This document shows, one piece after another, positions 36,222 through 43,924 of a stretch of 64,000 nucleotides of DNA. Location: assembly GCF_017696275.1 (NCBI RefSeq), contig NZ_JAAORF010000002.1, forward strand, positions 1-64,000. The letters are read 5' to 3'. This DNA is from Prochlorococcus marinus XMU1405 (lineage in GTDB: Bacteria; Cyanobacteriota; Cyanobacteriia; PCC-6307; Cyanobiaceae). The position numbers and the translations under genes were made by a program. Within the stretch, counting starts at the first letter, position 1. Each line of letters starts with the position of its first letter. The notes below the pieces were generated by a model that saw only the letters and a program-made list of their open reading frames with translations, ran no database searches and was not told the origin of the DNA.

Positions 36222-36404
36222 TTACCTGAATCCAAAACCAGTTTTTTGTTCTTCTTTTTCTTCCCATTCAATAATAATTAATTTTAGTAAACTTTTAAGT
36301 TCTGAATTTGAAGCGTCAGTGTCTTTTTGAAGATTTATACAAATGCTTTTTATTTCCTCATAAGCATTATCAATTAATATTGTTTTTTGATCTGGATTAG
36401 CCAT
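36222..36404 (-). CDS. 60-residue helical protein of unknown function
   Basis: It is acidic and helical (DNAYEEIKSICINLQKDTDA) and ends EEKEEQKTGFGFR. It lies six bases after the next minus-strand gene upstream and is probably co-transcribed with it. No family is recognised. Confidence 0.55.
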   Translation of the reverse strand: MANPDQKTILIDNAYEEIKSICINLQKDTDASNSELKSLLKLIIIEWEEKEEQKTGFGFR

Positions 36405-36410
36405 AGAATT

Positions 36411-36608
36411 TTAAAATGCTCCATTACAGTTGAACCCGCTGCAGTTAATAACCCTGAAGATATTCATTACAAAGTTGTGAAATCTTTCATCGTAAAAAAA
36501 TGCCCAAGTTGTAAATATAGCAAAACCAGAGACAGCAAAAGCAGCATATTGAAGCCAATGTATTCCATAGCTATCCAATCCATTTTTATCAAAATCAGAA
36601 TTACTCAA
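36411..36608 (-). CDS. 65-residue single-pass membrane protein
   Basis: A polar N-terminus (SNSDFDKNGLDSYGIHW) is followed by one membrane helix (AAFAVSGFAIFTTWAFF) and a C-terminus with two cysteines (VINCSGFNCNGAF). It sits between an hli gene and a helical-protein gene on the same strand. Function is unknown. Confidence 0.55.
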   Translation of the reverse strand: MSNSDFDKNGLDSYGIHWLQYAAFAVSGFAIFTTWAFFYDERFHNFVMNIFRVINCSGFNCNGAF

Positions 36609-36704
36609 TTGATTTTTTTACTTATAATAAAAATTTTTTACTTAAAAGGAGAGTTTGTTTTGAACGCGAGATTTATTTTTTTTAAATCTTAATGTATTGA
36701 TAGT

Positions 36705-36959
36705 TTAAATAAAACCAGGTATTATCCACCCAAAAAAACCGTAGTTTATTATCAAAGCTAAAAAACCAATCATAGCTAATCTCCCATTTGTTATTTCGGC
36801 ATTTTTCCAAAATTTACCCATGTAGTTTTTAATTTTTTTCGAATTTTTATCTATTAAATAATTTGGTTCTAAAGGTTCCTGCAACCTTTTGATGGCGTAT
36901 AAAGAGAATTGAATTGTAATTGCAATAATAACAACTATAAAACTAGTAAGTGCATCCAT
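36705..36959 (-). CDS. hli: High-light-inducible protein (one-helix chlorophyll-binding family)
   Basis: The 84-residue protein ends in the Hli helix with the chlorophyll-binding motif EITNGRLAMIGF, followed by GFFGWIIPGF. Unusually, the N-terminus has a second hydrophobic helix (FIVVIIAITIQFSLYAI). Hli proteins bind chlorophyll and carotenoid and protect photosystems under excess light or nutrient stress. High-light strains carry many copies, often among small orphan genes as here. Confidence 0.9.
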   Translation of the reverse strand: MDALTSFIVVIIAITIQFSLYAIKRLQEPLEPNYLIDKNSKKIKNYMGKFWKNAEITNGRLAMIGFLALIINYGFFGWIIPGFI

Positions 36960-37313
36960 TTTTAAATTTCATATGTGATCAATTAGTAAGCCAAAGAGTA
37001 AATGACGTTTGTATACATCAAACATTTCCTCATTTCTGCTTTATTGACAGAGGAAACCTTAATTTGAATTATTAAAGAATGTAACATATTTAAAAAAAAT
37101 TAGTATGAATTCTTACTTTTTCTTTGGATTTCAGAATTTTAAGGACTTTATTGTTACATTTATGTGTCAGTTACATCCCAGGACTAGTCTTAATTGAATT
37201 AAAGAGTTAGCTTTGAAGTTTTTAATTTAAATCAGATAAAATATTGAATATTTTTTATAAGGAATATATTTTTAATGTGATTTATTTAAAATATATTTAA
37301 TAACTAGAAATTA
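36960..37313. other. Intergenic region upstream of hli with an inverted repeat
   Basis: No ORF was found. TTTCCTC (37025-31) and GAGGAAA (37050-56) form a 7-base inverted repeat with an 18-base loop, within reach of the hli promoter on the minus strand. It might be an operator or a leader hairpin. The rest is plain AT-rich sequence. Confidence 0.4.
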
Positions 37314-37433
37314 TTACTTTTGTTTGATTTCAGGAAGGTAGAATTTATTGCCTAGTGTGTAACCAATTGACATCAGTACGAACCCAATAAGTTGAGGTAA
37401 ATGAGAATTTGCTATAGAGATTTTTTCAATCAT
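37314..37433 (-). CDS. 39-residue membrane peptide
   Basis: The ATG at 37433 opens a frame to TAA 37316-37314. The peptide has one hydrophobic stretch (LPQLIGFVLMSIGYTLG) and a basic end (PEIKQK). Function is unknown. Confidence 0.5.
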   Translation of the reverse strand: MIEKISIANSHLPQLIGFVLMSIGYTLGNKFYLPEIKQK

Positions 37434-37484
37434 TTCTCAATCCATAAATTTATATTTTAATAAAAAATTTTAAGTACTGTAAGT

Positions 37485-37670
37485 CTATTTTCTTTTTGAT
37501 TCTTTAATCTCCCCAGATTTTTTTAGTGAATTAACAAGTCTTTCATTTTCTGTTTTTAAATTTTCTAATGCAGATTTTGTGAATTGTTCTTTAGCCTCAA
37601 ATTTTGCTGAACTTATAACTTTTTTATTAGGAAGTTTTTTCTTCGGTTCTGACTTCATATTAAACAGCAA
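37485..37670 (-). CDS. 61-residue basic helical protein
   Basis: It is lysine-rich and predicted coiled (FTKSALENLKTENERLVNSL), ending KKSGEIKESKRK. The segment LKTENERLVNSLKKSG resembles LTNENDFLVKNLKKAG in the protein at 41471, so the two may be paralogues. Function is unknown. Confidence 0.5.
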   Translation of the reverse strand: MLFNMKSEPKKKLPNKKVISSAKFEAKEQFTKSALENLKTENERLVNSLKKSGEIKESKRK

Positions 37671-37758
37671 TTTAAAAAAATTTTAGAAGTTATTTTTTTT
37701 GAGTTAGGTATTATTTTTTACAGTTTGCTGGTTAATAATATTTGTTTACATAGACAAA

Positions 37759-37971
37759 TTAATCTTTATCTTTTGGGAGCCTTAACCATCCAGTAGTCCA
37801 TTCTGATTTTAGTTTTGCCCATGAGATTCTTTTAATATCTTTTTTATTTTTGGTAGGAAAAATATCAACCCACCTATCTTCATTTTTTCCACCATAAGCT
37901 TTAACTTGAAAATGCCTATTACCATTAATTGTTTTTGGTGCTGTCCAACACAAAGTAGGAGGCCATTTCAT
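37759..37971 (-). CDS. Trp-rich small protein, TIGR02450-like
   Basis: The 70-residue protein has the pattern KTINGNRHFQVKAYGGK, RWVDIFPT, ISWAKLKSEW and GWLRLP. This order of NG-RHF, W, W-LK and GW matches my memory of the TIGR02450 Trp-rich family, function unknown. Confidence 0.6.
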   Translation of the reverse strand: MKWPPTLCWTAPKTINGNRHFQVKAYGGKNEDRWVDIFPTKNKKDIKRISWAKLKSEWTTGWLRLPKDKD

Positions 37972-37995
37972 GAGAAATTTTTAAAAGTTAACAAA

Positions 37996-38082
37996 CTAAA
38001 GGTTGCTTTGCCCAGTTAACACTAAACCATAATATGCAATCGTACCAAGGATAAGTACGATTCCTAGTATTCTAATAATCAT
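37996..38082 (-). CDS. 28-residue membrane peptide
   Basis: The frame opens at ATG 38082 and closes at TAG 37998-37996. It is almost entirely one membrane helix (IIRILGIVLILGTIAYYGLV) with a short polar tail. It resembles small photosynthetic subunits in size, but I cannot name it. Confidence 0.45.
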   Translation of the reverse strand: MIIRILGIVLILGTIAYYGLVLTGQSNL

Positions 38083-38152
38083 GATTTAATATTTTTAAAT
38101 TCAAATTATATTAGAGAAATTTTATAAATTTGCGTTGAAGATTTAATATTTT

Positions 38153-38362
38153 CTAATTTTTCCTTTTTTTATTTCTAACTATGGAGTGGCAAGATTCAGG
38201 ATGCCATTCATTCTGAATCTTGCCAATAAAATCATAAATAAATGAATCAGGACATCCAGTTTTTTTTTGAAGTTCTGAAAGTTCTTCTTTAATTAATTCA
38301 TATACACTCGTTATTACCCCTAAATTTTCTTCTTGCGAGGGAGCCCATTTTTTATTCTCCAT
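38153..38362 (-). CDS. 69-residue soluble protein of unknown function
   Basis: It is a helical protein with GVITSVYELIKEELSELQKK and a C-terminal half with EWHPESCHSIVRNKKRKN. Two cysteines and two histidines are present but not in a recognised metal motif. It lies nine bases downstream of the next gene on the same strand. Confidence 0.5.
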   Translation of the reverse strand: MENKKWAPSQEENLGVITSVYELIKEELSELQKKTGCPDSFIYDFIGKIQNEWHPESCHSIVRNKKRKN

Positions 38363-38371
38363 TAATATTTT

Positions 38372-38542
38372 TTAAATTATTTTCACAATATCGTAATAGG
38401 TTATGTCTCCATAATCAGCATCTGAGCAACATAAATCTCCATATAATTCTTCTAACAAATCGTACGCATCTGAATACTTATCAAAACTTTGAGTTGTTAA
38501 TTCGTCATCTTTCCCATCAATTCTAATTATTTTGTAGGTCAT
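38372..38542 (-). CDS. 56-residue acidic protein of unknown function
   Basis: The ATG at 38542 opens a frame to TAA 38374-38372. It starts MTYKIIRIDGKDDELTTQSF and continues with SDAYDLLEELYGDLCCSDAD, then YYDIVKII. The alternating pattern (strand, helix, strand) looks like a small folded domain. It is just upstream of the 69-residue gene. Confidence 0.55.
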   Translation of the reverse strand: MTYKIIRIDGKDDELTTQSFDKYSDAYDLLEELYGDLCCSDADYGDITYYDIVKII

Positions 38543-38605
38543 ATTTTATTTAGATGCAAAAAGTATTTTTTTTTGATTCATAAGATCATCTTATAAATAA
38601 AAATC

Positions 38606-38812
38606 TTATTTAGGAGTATTAGTTGGGTAAAGCTTCTGAATTTTATTTTTCTGAATTTCTATTTTTCTTCTTTCATATTTTTTTGCCATTATTTGTCTGA
38701 TAAATAATTGTGGGATAAGCCAAACTAACGCGATAGCTATAGCCATGAAAGCAGGATTTCTCCACGTTATCCTAATAATCTCTTGTATAAATTCTTGATT
38801 GAAAATTTCCAT
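38606..38812 (-). CDS. 68-residue single-pass membrane protein
   Basis: One membrane helix (PAFMAIAIALVWLIPQLFI) is followed by a strongly basic helix (AKKYERRKIEIQKNKIQK). Function is unknown. Confidence 0.55.
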   Translation of the reverse strand: MEIFNQEFIQEIIRITWRNPAFMAIAIALVWLIPQLFIRQIMAKKYERRKIEIQKNKIQKLYPTNTPK

Positions 38813-38986
38813 AAATTAAATTTTGATGATAAAAATATCTTTGCTTTCTTTTATAAAATCTTTTAAATTTCATAATCCATCATAACCTTAAAAAATCTAA
38901 TAAGGAATTTTATAAATTTTTTCTTTTTATAGTTCGTTTTCACTTATATTTGGATTTAGATTAATTTCTTATTTTTTAGTTTAGAG

Positions 38987-39652
38987 ATGTCAACTTATCT
39001 AATTACAGGATCAAATAGGGGTATTGGATTAGAACTATGTAGGCAAATCCATAAGAGGGGAGATAATGTAATTGCAGCTTGTAGGAAAGCTTCAAAAGAA
39101 CTTAGAGATTTAGGAGTGAGAATTGAAGAGAATATAGAAATTGCTTCAGATGAGTCGATAACAAATTTGTGTAAAAAACTATCTGGAGTTAATTTAGATT
39201 GCTTAATTCATAATGCAGGAATATATGAATTTAATTCTTTGGAAAACTTAGAAAAGAAAAGTATTTTGCGTCAATTTGAAGTCAATGCATTGAGCCCAAT
39301 ATGTATGACTCAAACACTTAAACATCTTTTAAAAAGATCTTCTAAAGTTGCTTTTATCACAAGTAGAATGGGATCTATTGAAGATAATACATCAGGAAGT
39401 TCTTATGGTTACAGAATGTCTAAGGTCGCCTTGTCCATGGCAGCAAAATCACTTTCCATAGATTTATCAAGGGAAGATATTTATGTAGCTATTTTGCATC
39501 CTGGGTTAGTGAGTACAAGAATGACTGGCTTTACAAGAAATGGAATTAGTCCTGAAGAATCAGCAAATGGCCTTTTAAAACGTATTGATTCTTTAAATAA
39601 AAATAACTCGGGTACGTTTTGGCATGCCAACGGAGAAGTTTTGCCTTGGTAA
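38987..39652 (+). CDS. Short-chain dehydrogenase/reductase
   Basis: The 221-residue SDR enzyme has the cofactor motif ITGSNRGIGLELCRQ, NAG in LIHNAGIYEF, the catalytic Ser in VAFITSRMGS, and YGYRMSKVALSMAAKSL with the YxxxK pair. HPGLVSTRM follows. The substrate is unknown. It is the only gene of usual length in this tract of tiny genes. Confidence 0.88.
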   Translation: MSTYLITGSNRGIGLELCRQIHKRGDNVIAACRKASKELRDLGVRIEENIEIASDESITNLCKKLSGVNLDCLIHNAGIYEFNSLENLEKKSILRQFEVNALSPICMTQTLKHLLKRSSKVAFITSRMGSIEDNTSGSSYGYRMSKVALSMAAKSLSIDLSREDIYVAILHPGLVSTRMTGFTRNGISPEESANGLLKRIDSLNKNNSGTFWHANGEVLPW

Positions 39653-39785
39653 TATCAATACATTCATATTGAAGAGATTTATATCTTTAATTTGTTAAAA
39701 AAATTTTAAATTTTTAACGAATTTCTTTCCTTGTTTAATTCTTTTAGTTATCTTTAAAAAAAACATTAGTAAAGGAGGTGATTCA

Positions 39786-39908
39786 TTGTCGTATCTACCG
39801 AAAAATGCGGTTAAAAAAGAGGCCGTGAATTCAGTATCTTCATCAAATTCATCGGTCTCTTTTTCTTTGATTAAGAAAAAAGGTTTTATAATCAATAGAT
39901 TTATATAA
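39786..39908 (+). CDS. 40-residue peptide gene with near-perfect Shine-Dalgarno and TTG start
   Basis: AAAGGAGGTGAT ends three bases before a TTG at 39786, an unusually complete match to the 16S rRNA tail for this genome. The frame encodes a Ser-rich, basic peptide (MSYLPKNAVKKEAVNSVSSS, later FSLIKKKGF). An imperfect hairpin of about 13 bp followed by five T (39819-39864) lies inside the frame, and a second terminator follows the stop. It could be regulated by attenuation. Confidence 0.5.
   Translation: MSYLPKNAVKKEAVNSVSSSNSSVSFSLIKKKGFIINRFI
39819..39864 (+). terminator. Hairpin plus T-run inside the small ORF
   Basis: GAGGCCGTGAATT pairs with AATTCATCGGTCTC with one bulge and a G-U pair, followed by TTTTT. 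It may be a terminator for the SDR gene, 170 bases upstream, or an attenuator within the 40-residue ORF. Confidence 0.5.
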
Positions 39909-39931
39909 ATCAGTAACTTAATAATTAAAAG

Positions 39932-39964
39932 CTCTGCATCTCAAGTAGTCGCAGGGTTTTTTTT
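39932..39964 (+). terminator. Rho-independent terminator after the 40-residue ORF
   Basis: CTCTGC and GCAGGG form a 6-bp stem with one G-U pair and a 13-base loop, followed by eight T. It starts 24 bases after the stop at 39908. Confidence 0.7.
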
Positions 39965-39994
39965 ATGAATTTTAATAATCTTTCAGATTGTACT

Positions 39995-40096
39995 CTATCT
40001 TTTTTGGCCAAAATAAATTAAGGCTAAAAAAGATATTGTGCTTACAAAAGCGATTAAGTACCACCCTGTTGAGGAGTTGCTAACTACTTCTGTCAT
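39995..40096 (-). CDS. 33-residue single-pass membrane peptide
   Basis: It starts MTEVVSNSSTGWYLIAFVST and has one membrane helix, ending YFGQKR. Its ATG directly abuts the stop of the next upstream peptide gene. It is the last of four contiguous small genes. Confidence 0.6.
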   Translation of the reverse strand: MTEVVSNSSTGWYLIAFVSTISFLALIYFGQKR

Positions 40097-40186
40097 TTAT
40101 TTTGATTTATCGGAGGAATTGATTATTTGGGTAAATATCACAATTGATATGATTAAAAAAACTAAAAGGATGTAAGTTACGTTCAT
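40097..40186 (-). CDS. 29-residue single-pass membrane peptide
   Basis: It has a hydrophobic helix (YILLVFLIISIVIFTQII) and a polar end (NSSDKSK). Its ATG at 40186 abuts the stop of the 84-residue gene, and its stop abuts the start of the 33-residue gene, so spacing is zero on both sides. Confidence 0.55.
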   Translation of the reverse strand: MNVTYILLVFLIISIVIFTQIINSSDKSK

Positions 40187-40441
40187 TTATAGAAAAAAGC
40201 TAATTATCAAAAAGATTATTCCTAAAACTACCGTGACAATTGCTCCATCTACTAATAAGTCTTTCCATGTATAACTTTTAAGCATCCTTGTTTTATCTTC
40301 TTCACTCATAAGGTTCTTTAACCACGTCCAATCTAAAAGCTGTGTCAATGCAACACCAAAAATTAAATGACCAAACAAAATGCCAATTAGATCAATTCTA
40401 GAAATATCTTTAGTGAGACTTGTAATAATAAAAAAGTCCAC
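40187..40441 (-). CDS. 84-residue membrane protein
   Basis: Two or three hydrophobic segments (LIGILFGHLIFGVAL and GAIVTVVLGIIFLIISFFL) flank a charged loop (KNLMSEEDKTRMLKSYTWKD). It overlaps the upstream gene by one base. Function is unknown. Confidence 0.65.
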   Translation of the reverse strand: MDFFIITSLTKDISRIDLIGILFGHLIFGVALTQLLDWTWLKNLMSEEDKTRMLKSYTWKDLLVDGAIVTVVLGIIFLIISFFL

Positions 40442-40668
40442 TAGCTTTTTTCTTTATTAGATAAGGCACCACCTTCTTCTTTGTATTTTTCCCAAGCTTC
40501 GCTTATTTTTGCTTTAGAAAAATTTTGTTTTCCCTCAGAGAATTTATTTTTGAGGTTATTTAAACTATTAGTCAGCTCTTTTTTTGTTGGTTCATCAAGA
40601 AAGTTTGATGTTAATTTCCATAAGTACCAGCTACTTGCTAGAAGAAGAATTAATCCCAGTAGTTGCAT
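40441..40668 (-). CDS. 75-residue membrane-anchored helical protein
   Basis: An N-terminal membrane helix (QLLGLILLLASSWYLWKLTS) is followed by a long charged helix (EPTKKELTNSLNNLKNKFSE). It is the first gene of the four-gene small-protein operon. Function is unknown. Confidence 0.65.
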   Translation of the reverse strand: MQLLGLILLLASSWYLWKLTSNFLDEPTKKELTNSLNNLKNKFSEGKQNFSKAKISEAWEKYKEEGGALSNKEKS

Positions 40669-40759
40669 ATTGGTTTTTTTACTATGCTACAACTTTTTAA
40701 ATGGTTTCGATAAATTAATTTATTTAATACCCGCAGAATTTTTTTTACTTAAATAAAAA

Positions 40760-40915
40760 TTAAAACTTCAACCAGTGGAAAAATATTCTATCAAGTAACC
40801 ATATAGTTAAACCCCCTTCCAGGAAAGCCAACCAGTACATCGCATAATCAGAAAATCCCATTTGTTCTTTAACTGTTTTAATTAATTTTTTATGAGCTTG
40901 AATGAGATTTTTCAT
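40760..40915 (-). CDS. 51-residue protein of unknown function
   Basis: The ATG at 40915 opens a frame to TAA 40762-40760. A basic helix (AHKKLIKTVKEQMGF) precedes an aromatic amphipathic or membrane segment (YWLAFLEGGLTIWLL). It lies 15 bases after the zinc-finger gene on the same strand. Confidence 0.55.
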   Translation of the reverse strand: MKNLIQAHKKLIKTVKEQMGFSDYAMYWLAFLEGGLTIWLLDRIFFHWLKF

Positions 40916-40930
40916 GAATAATTAAATTTT

Positions 40931-41182
40931 TTAAACCTGCTGAATTTCTTTAATCAAAAAACCCTTCCCATAGCAAGATAGACATGTCTTAGTCTCATCT
41001 AAAGAAATTCTTAGAAAACCTGCTCCATTACATCTAAAACAATTTACTTTAGTGTTTGAATAGATTTTTGATTTAATTTTAGCAGCACGATTTAAGTAAG
41101 AAACAGTTTCTTTACGACCGTTTGCCTTGGCAGCTTTGTTTAAAAGCTTTTTGTAGTTGACTTTAAGTTCTTGGATATTCAT
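40931..41182 (-). CDS. Small DnaJ-type zinc-finger protein
   Basis: The 83-residue protein has a basic helical N-terminus and two CxxCxGxG motifs, CFRCNGAG and CLSCYGKG, separated by 15 residues. This is the treble-clef finger of DnaJ-like disulfide isomerases. There is no J-domain. Similar small fingers act in photosystem assembly in plants and cyanobacteria; function here is unknown. Confidence 0.75.
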   Translation of the reverse strand: MNIQELKVNYKKLLNKAAKANGRKETVSYLNRAAKIKSKIYSNTKVNCFRCNGAGFLRISLDETKTCLSCYGKGFLIKEIQQV

Positions 41183-41470
41183 CTTTTATAGAAAATAAAT
41201 ACTATTACAGGAAAAACTAAATGTTTAAAAAATTTAAAAATTGGGATTTCCCGTTGATATTTCTAATCTGATCTCTATCTGAGATTTTTATAATATAACT
41301 AGAATTTTTTTGATATGTTTGGTAGCAAGAGTATTAATTTGTATATTTAATAGAAATTTTATATTTGACAAATTAGAAATATTTTGGGCGATCATTTAAT
41401 AAATCATTATTTCGCCATAGAAAGTAATTTTTGAAAATTTTGTTGTTTAAAAATATTTAACTCTAATAAA

Positions 41471-41596
41471 TCATCCAGCCTTTTTGAGGTTTTTTACTAA
41501 AAAATCATTTTCATTAGTAAGAACTTTAAGCTTAGATTTTTCCAACTCTTTTTTGATTTCGGGATTCAAATCCTTTTTTGTCTCATGTAGATTCAT
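41471..41596 (-). CDS. 41-residue basic helical peptide
   Basis: The ATG at 41596 opens a frame to TGA 41473-41471. It is charged and helical (ETKKDLNPEIKKELEKSK) with VLTNENDFLVKNLKKAG, similar to the end of the protein at 37485. Function is unknown. Confidence 0.45.
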   Translation of the reverse strand: MNLHETKKDLNPEIKKELEKSKLKVLTNENDFLVKNLKKAG

Positions 41597-42129
41597 AAGA
41601 TTTGTTCTTAAAATTATTTAAAAGACATTTGCGATCATAGTGATCCCAAAAAAAAATTGTGGATAGTTTTTTCCTAAAAGAAGATAATATTTTATTTTGC
41701 ACATAGAAATTTAAATTTAATCAACATATTGTGGAAAACCCTGTTGAAAAACACCTAAAAAGTGGATAACTCTTCGGGAGCATTCCCAAAACAAGCTTTT
41801 CTGGAATAATTTTTAAGTATTAATACTTCATCAAAAAAAATAAAATATAGTTTAAAAAGTATCATAATCTGTTGTTATAACTGTGGGATCATTACTTTTA
41901 AAAAAAGACAAAATATCTATATCAGAAGCTCATGTTGATAAAAAATTAAAAACGTTTTTTCTTCATCATGTATCAAATTGAAAATTAAAGTGAAGAAAAA
42001 TCAATCTAAACTTGAAATTTTTAATTTTTGTCATAGCTGATTAAAAATTGTTTAATTCGGTTTTCTCTATGGCAACACTTCCCAAACGAAAGATTAATCT
42101 AATATGTTTGTATAAGCTAAATATTTAAA
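41597..42129. other. Long intergenic region with clustered DnaA-box-like sites
   Basis: No convincing ORF was found in 530 bases. Three sites match TGTGGATAA at eight of nine positions on the same strand: 41658-66 (TGTGGATAG), 41730-38 (TGTGGAAAA) and 41761-69 (AGTGGATAA). A small GGGA/TCCC hairpin follows near 41778. The rest is AT-rich. It may serve DnaA binding or be chance. Confidence 0.35.
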
Positions 42130-42366
42130 ATGACAGAAGAAAAAAAAGATTTAAAAAAAAGTTCTGGGAAGAAAAACATTATGTTTGCCTATGGTTTTAT
42201 ACAACTTGGTTCTAGTTTCGTATCGGCAATAGCTTTAGCTGCAATCGCTTTTGGATTCTGTTCAGTAAAAAAGGAATCTAAACTTTTTAATAAATGTGTT
42301 GCGGAAATAATTGAAGATGGTGGCACCAATTCTGAGGCCGTAAGGTATTGCAATGGGGGCAAATAA
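42130..42366 (+). CDS. 78-residue membrane protein ending YCNGGK
   Basis: A lysine-rich N-terminus and one membrane helix (FVSAIALAAIAFGFCSV) are followed by LFNKCVAEIIEDGG and the terminal RYCNGGK. The Cys-(about 22)-Cys-Asn-Gly-Gly tail resembles that of the protein at 61774 and, more loosely, 34445. Function is unknown. Confidence 0.65.
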   Translation: MTEEKKDLKKSSGKKNIMFAYGFIQLGSSFVSAIALAAIAFGFCSVKKESKLFNKCVAEIIEDGGTNSEAVRYCNGGK

Positions 42367-42387
42367 AACCCCTTTCAGATGAATTAA

Positions 42388-42630
42388 ATGGATTCAACTT
42401 GTGATTTGATTATTGATTCTTTAAAAGAAGAGCCAATTGGAGAAACTGATCATTTTATTTGGTTCATAACAGATATTGGTATTGTTGCCCTATTTAAAAG
42501 AGATGAGAACTTTGAAAGTTATAGTTCGAATGTCGGAATTGAGGCAAATAAAATTGCTATAGATATAACTAAAGAAGAGAAAGAGTACCTAAAAATAAAA
42601 GAGAGACAGCTTTTCTTGTTTTATTCATAA
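42388..42630 (+). CDS. 80-residue soluble protein of unknown function
   Basis: It is acidic, with DSTCDLIIDSLKEEPIG, a hydrophobic centre (FIWFITDIGIVALF) and a charged C-terminus. It lies 21 bases after the preceding gene and may share its transcript. Confidence 0.55.
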   Translation: MDSTCDLIIDSLKEEPIGETDHFIWFITDIGIVALFKRDENFESYSSNVGIEANKIAIDITKEEKEYLKIKERQLFLFYS

Positions 42631-42650
42631 TATAGGATTTAGTTCTTAAT

Positions 42651-42845
42651 TTAGTAAGATGGCTCAAGGTTAAAGGCCGGCTCCATAATATTATTTTCGC
42701 TAATTAATTCGTAGGTTAGCTCTTTATTTAGGGCATTTATATAGGATGTATAAAGTTTTCCCCAAACAAATTCAAATTCATCTTTACTTAAATTCTTGAA
42801 AAGAATTTCTCCTTTGAAGTAAATGTGATAAGAATCATTCATCAT
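42651..42845 (-). CDS. 64-residue soluble protein of unknown function
   Basis: It has the pattern YHIYFKGEILFKNLSKDEFE followed by VWGKLYTSYINALN. The strand-then-helix layout and aromatic residues suggest a small folded domain. It may start at the second Met. No family is recognised. Confidence 0.55.
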   Translation of the reverse strand: MMNDSYHIYFKGEILFKNLSKDEFEFVWGKLYTSYINALNKELTYELISENNIMEPAFNLEPSY

Positions 42846-42938
42846 GGAAAAGTAATCTTTCCCTTTTTAACGCAGTGAGATATGTATGTAGTATTAGGTG
42901 CTACTAAAAAGAAATCTATATTTGAAAGTCAAATACTT

Positions 42939-43250
42939 TTAGACTATCCGTGTATTCATTTTTTGTTTTTTGAATAATCCAACTGTCTCATCAAGATCCA
43001 TACACGGCTGAATACTTATATCCATTAACCTTCTCCAGGGATGCCATTGCTTCCAAATTGTCTCAAGAGAATCTGCACTTACTACAGAATGTCCAATCCC
43101 ATTTTGAACCATAAAAATCCAAGAATGAACCTCATAGTTTTCAGGTCTGTTTTGGGGACCACCTGATTCATACCAATTAATTAGCATTTCTGCCCCTTCT
43201 TCTTGATCCTCACCATCAGTAAATTCGTAGGAAATCAAATACCTTTGCAT
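42939..43250 (-). CDS. DUF3303-like protein
   Basis: The 103-residue protein resembles the ferredoxin-like DUF3303 family: RYLISYEFTDGEDQEEGAEM, a tryptophan-rich middle (HSWIFMVQNGIGHSVVSAD) and IWKQWHPWRRLMDISIQP. Relatives are small stand-alone proteins without known function. The assignment is by pattern only. Confidence 0.55.
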   Translation of the reverse strand: MQRYLISYEFTDGEDQEEGAEMLINWYESGGPQNRPENYEVHSWIFMVQNGIGHSVVSADSLETIWKQWHPWRRLMDISIQPCMDLDETVGLFKKQKMNTRIV

Positions 43251-43533
43251 ATAGATTATTATTAAGATCTCTAAACTATTTTAACTCTAGATTTAGATAT
43301 TGCTTCTCAATTTAATTAATGCTATTAAGTTTATAGAAGTGATTGTTTTAAATGACTGAAAGATTTGGGAAAATTAAAAAGAATATTTTGACTAATTTAT
43401 CTTTTATAAATAAGACAATCTTGAGGTATTTTCAAAACCATGATCTGTTCGTATAGCTCCAGTTAGCAGATAAAATTTGATACTTTTTAAAATATCCTAA
43501 ATTAGTTACCATATTTTTACTGTATAGATACCA

Positions 43534-43917
43534 ATGATAAATAAAAATGATAGTAGTGATCCAATTGATAATTTAGAGTATGAAAAAGTTCTAGAAGAAG
43601 AAATAATAAATTCATACGAAAGTAAATTTCAGAAAGATACTGAAGAAGATAGTAAAAAGATTAAATTTTACAGACTTAAAAGAACTCCATTAGAAATACT
43701 AAATAGGACATTTTTCTTTTTCTTTATTGGAAGCTTTCTTTTCTCTTTGTTTTTAGCTTATTCAGAAAGTAAGTTGTGGTTCATACTTTATGTAGCAAGT
43801 GCATTGTCTTGTGTTTTTTATACTCCTAATAGAAAAGCACTTAAAGAATTAATAGCAGCTTGGCCAAATATAGAGGATCTCATTAAAGGAAGGAGTTTAT
43901 GGAGAAAAGGCAAGTAA
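43534..43917 (+). CDS. 127-residue protein with two membrane helices
   Basis: An acidic N-terminal third is followed by a basic stretch (KKIKFYRLKRTPLEI), two membrane helices (about 60-78 and 83-98) and a C-terminal cytoplasmic tail (AWPNIEDLIKGRSLWRKGK). I do not recognise it. Two tiny genes follow on the same strand. Confidence 0.65.
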   Translation: MINKNDSSDPIDNLEYEKVLEEEIINSYESKFQKDTEEDSKKIKFYRLKRTPLEILNRTFFFFFIGSFLFSLFLAYSESKLWFILYVASALSCVFYTPNRKALKELIAAWPNIEDLIKGRSLWRKGK

Positions 43918-43924
43918 ATAGATT

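Noticed and set aside
36387-36692. Plus-strand 101-codon ORF
   Set aside because: It overlaps antisense to the 65-residue membrane protein gene and has no coding character.
39695-39895. Minus-strand 66-codon ORF
   Set aside because: It covers the terminator-like hairpin and the plus-strand ORF with a near-perfect Shine-Dalgarno; it has no ribosome site of its own.
40481-40756. Plus-strand 91-codon ORF
   Set aside because: It is antisense to the well-spaced small membrane-protein operon and has the look of a shadow frame.
41265-41290. Weak AATCT/AGATT hairpin with T-run
   Set aside because: A 5-bp stem with a 12-base loop is too weak to call a terminator.
43352-43456. Plus-strand 34-codon ORF
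   Set aside because: No ribosome site, no recognisable pattern, and an AT-rich setting where such frames arise by chance.
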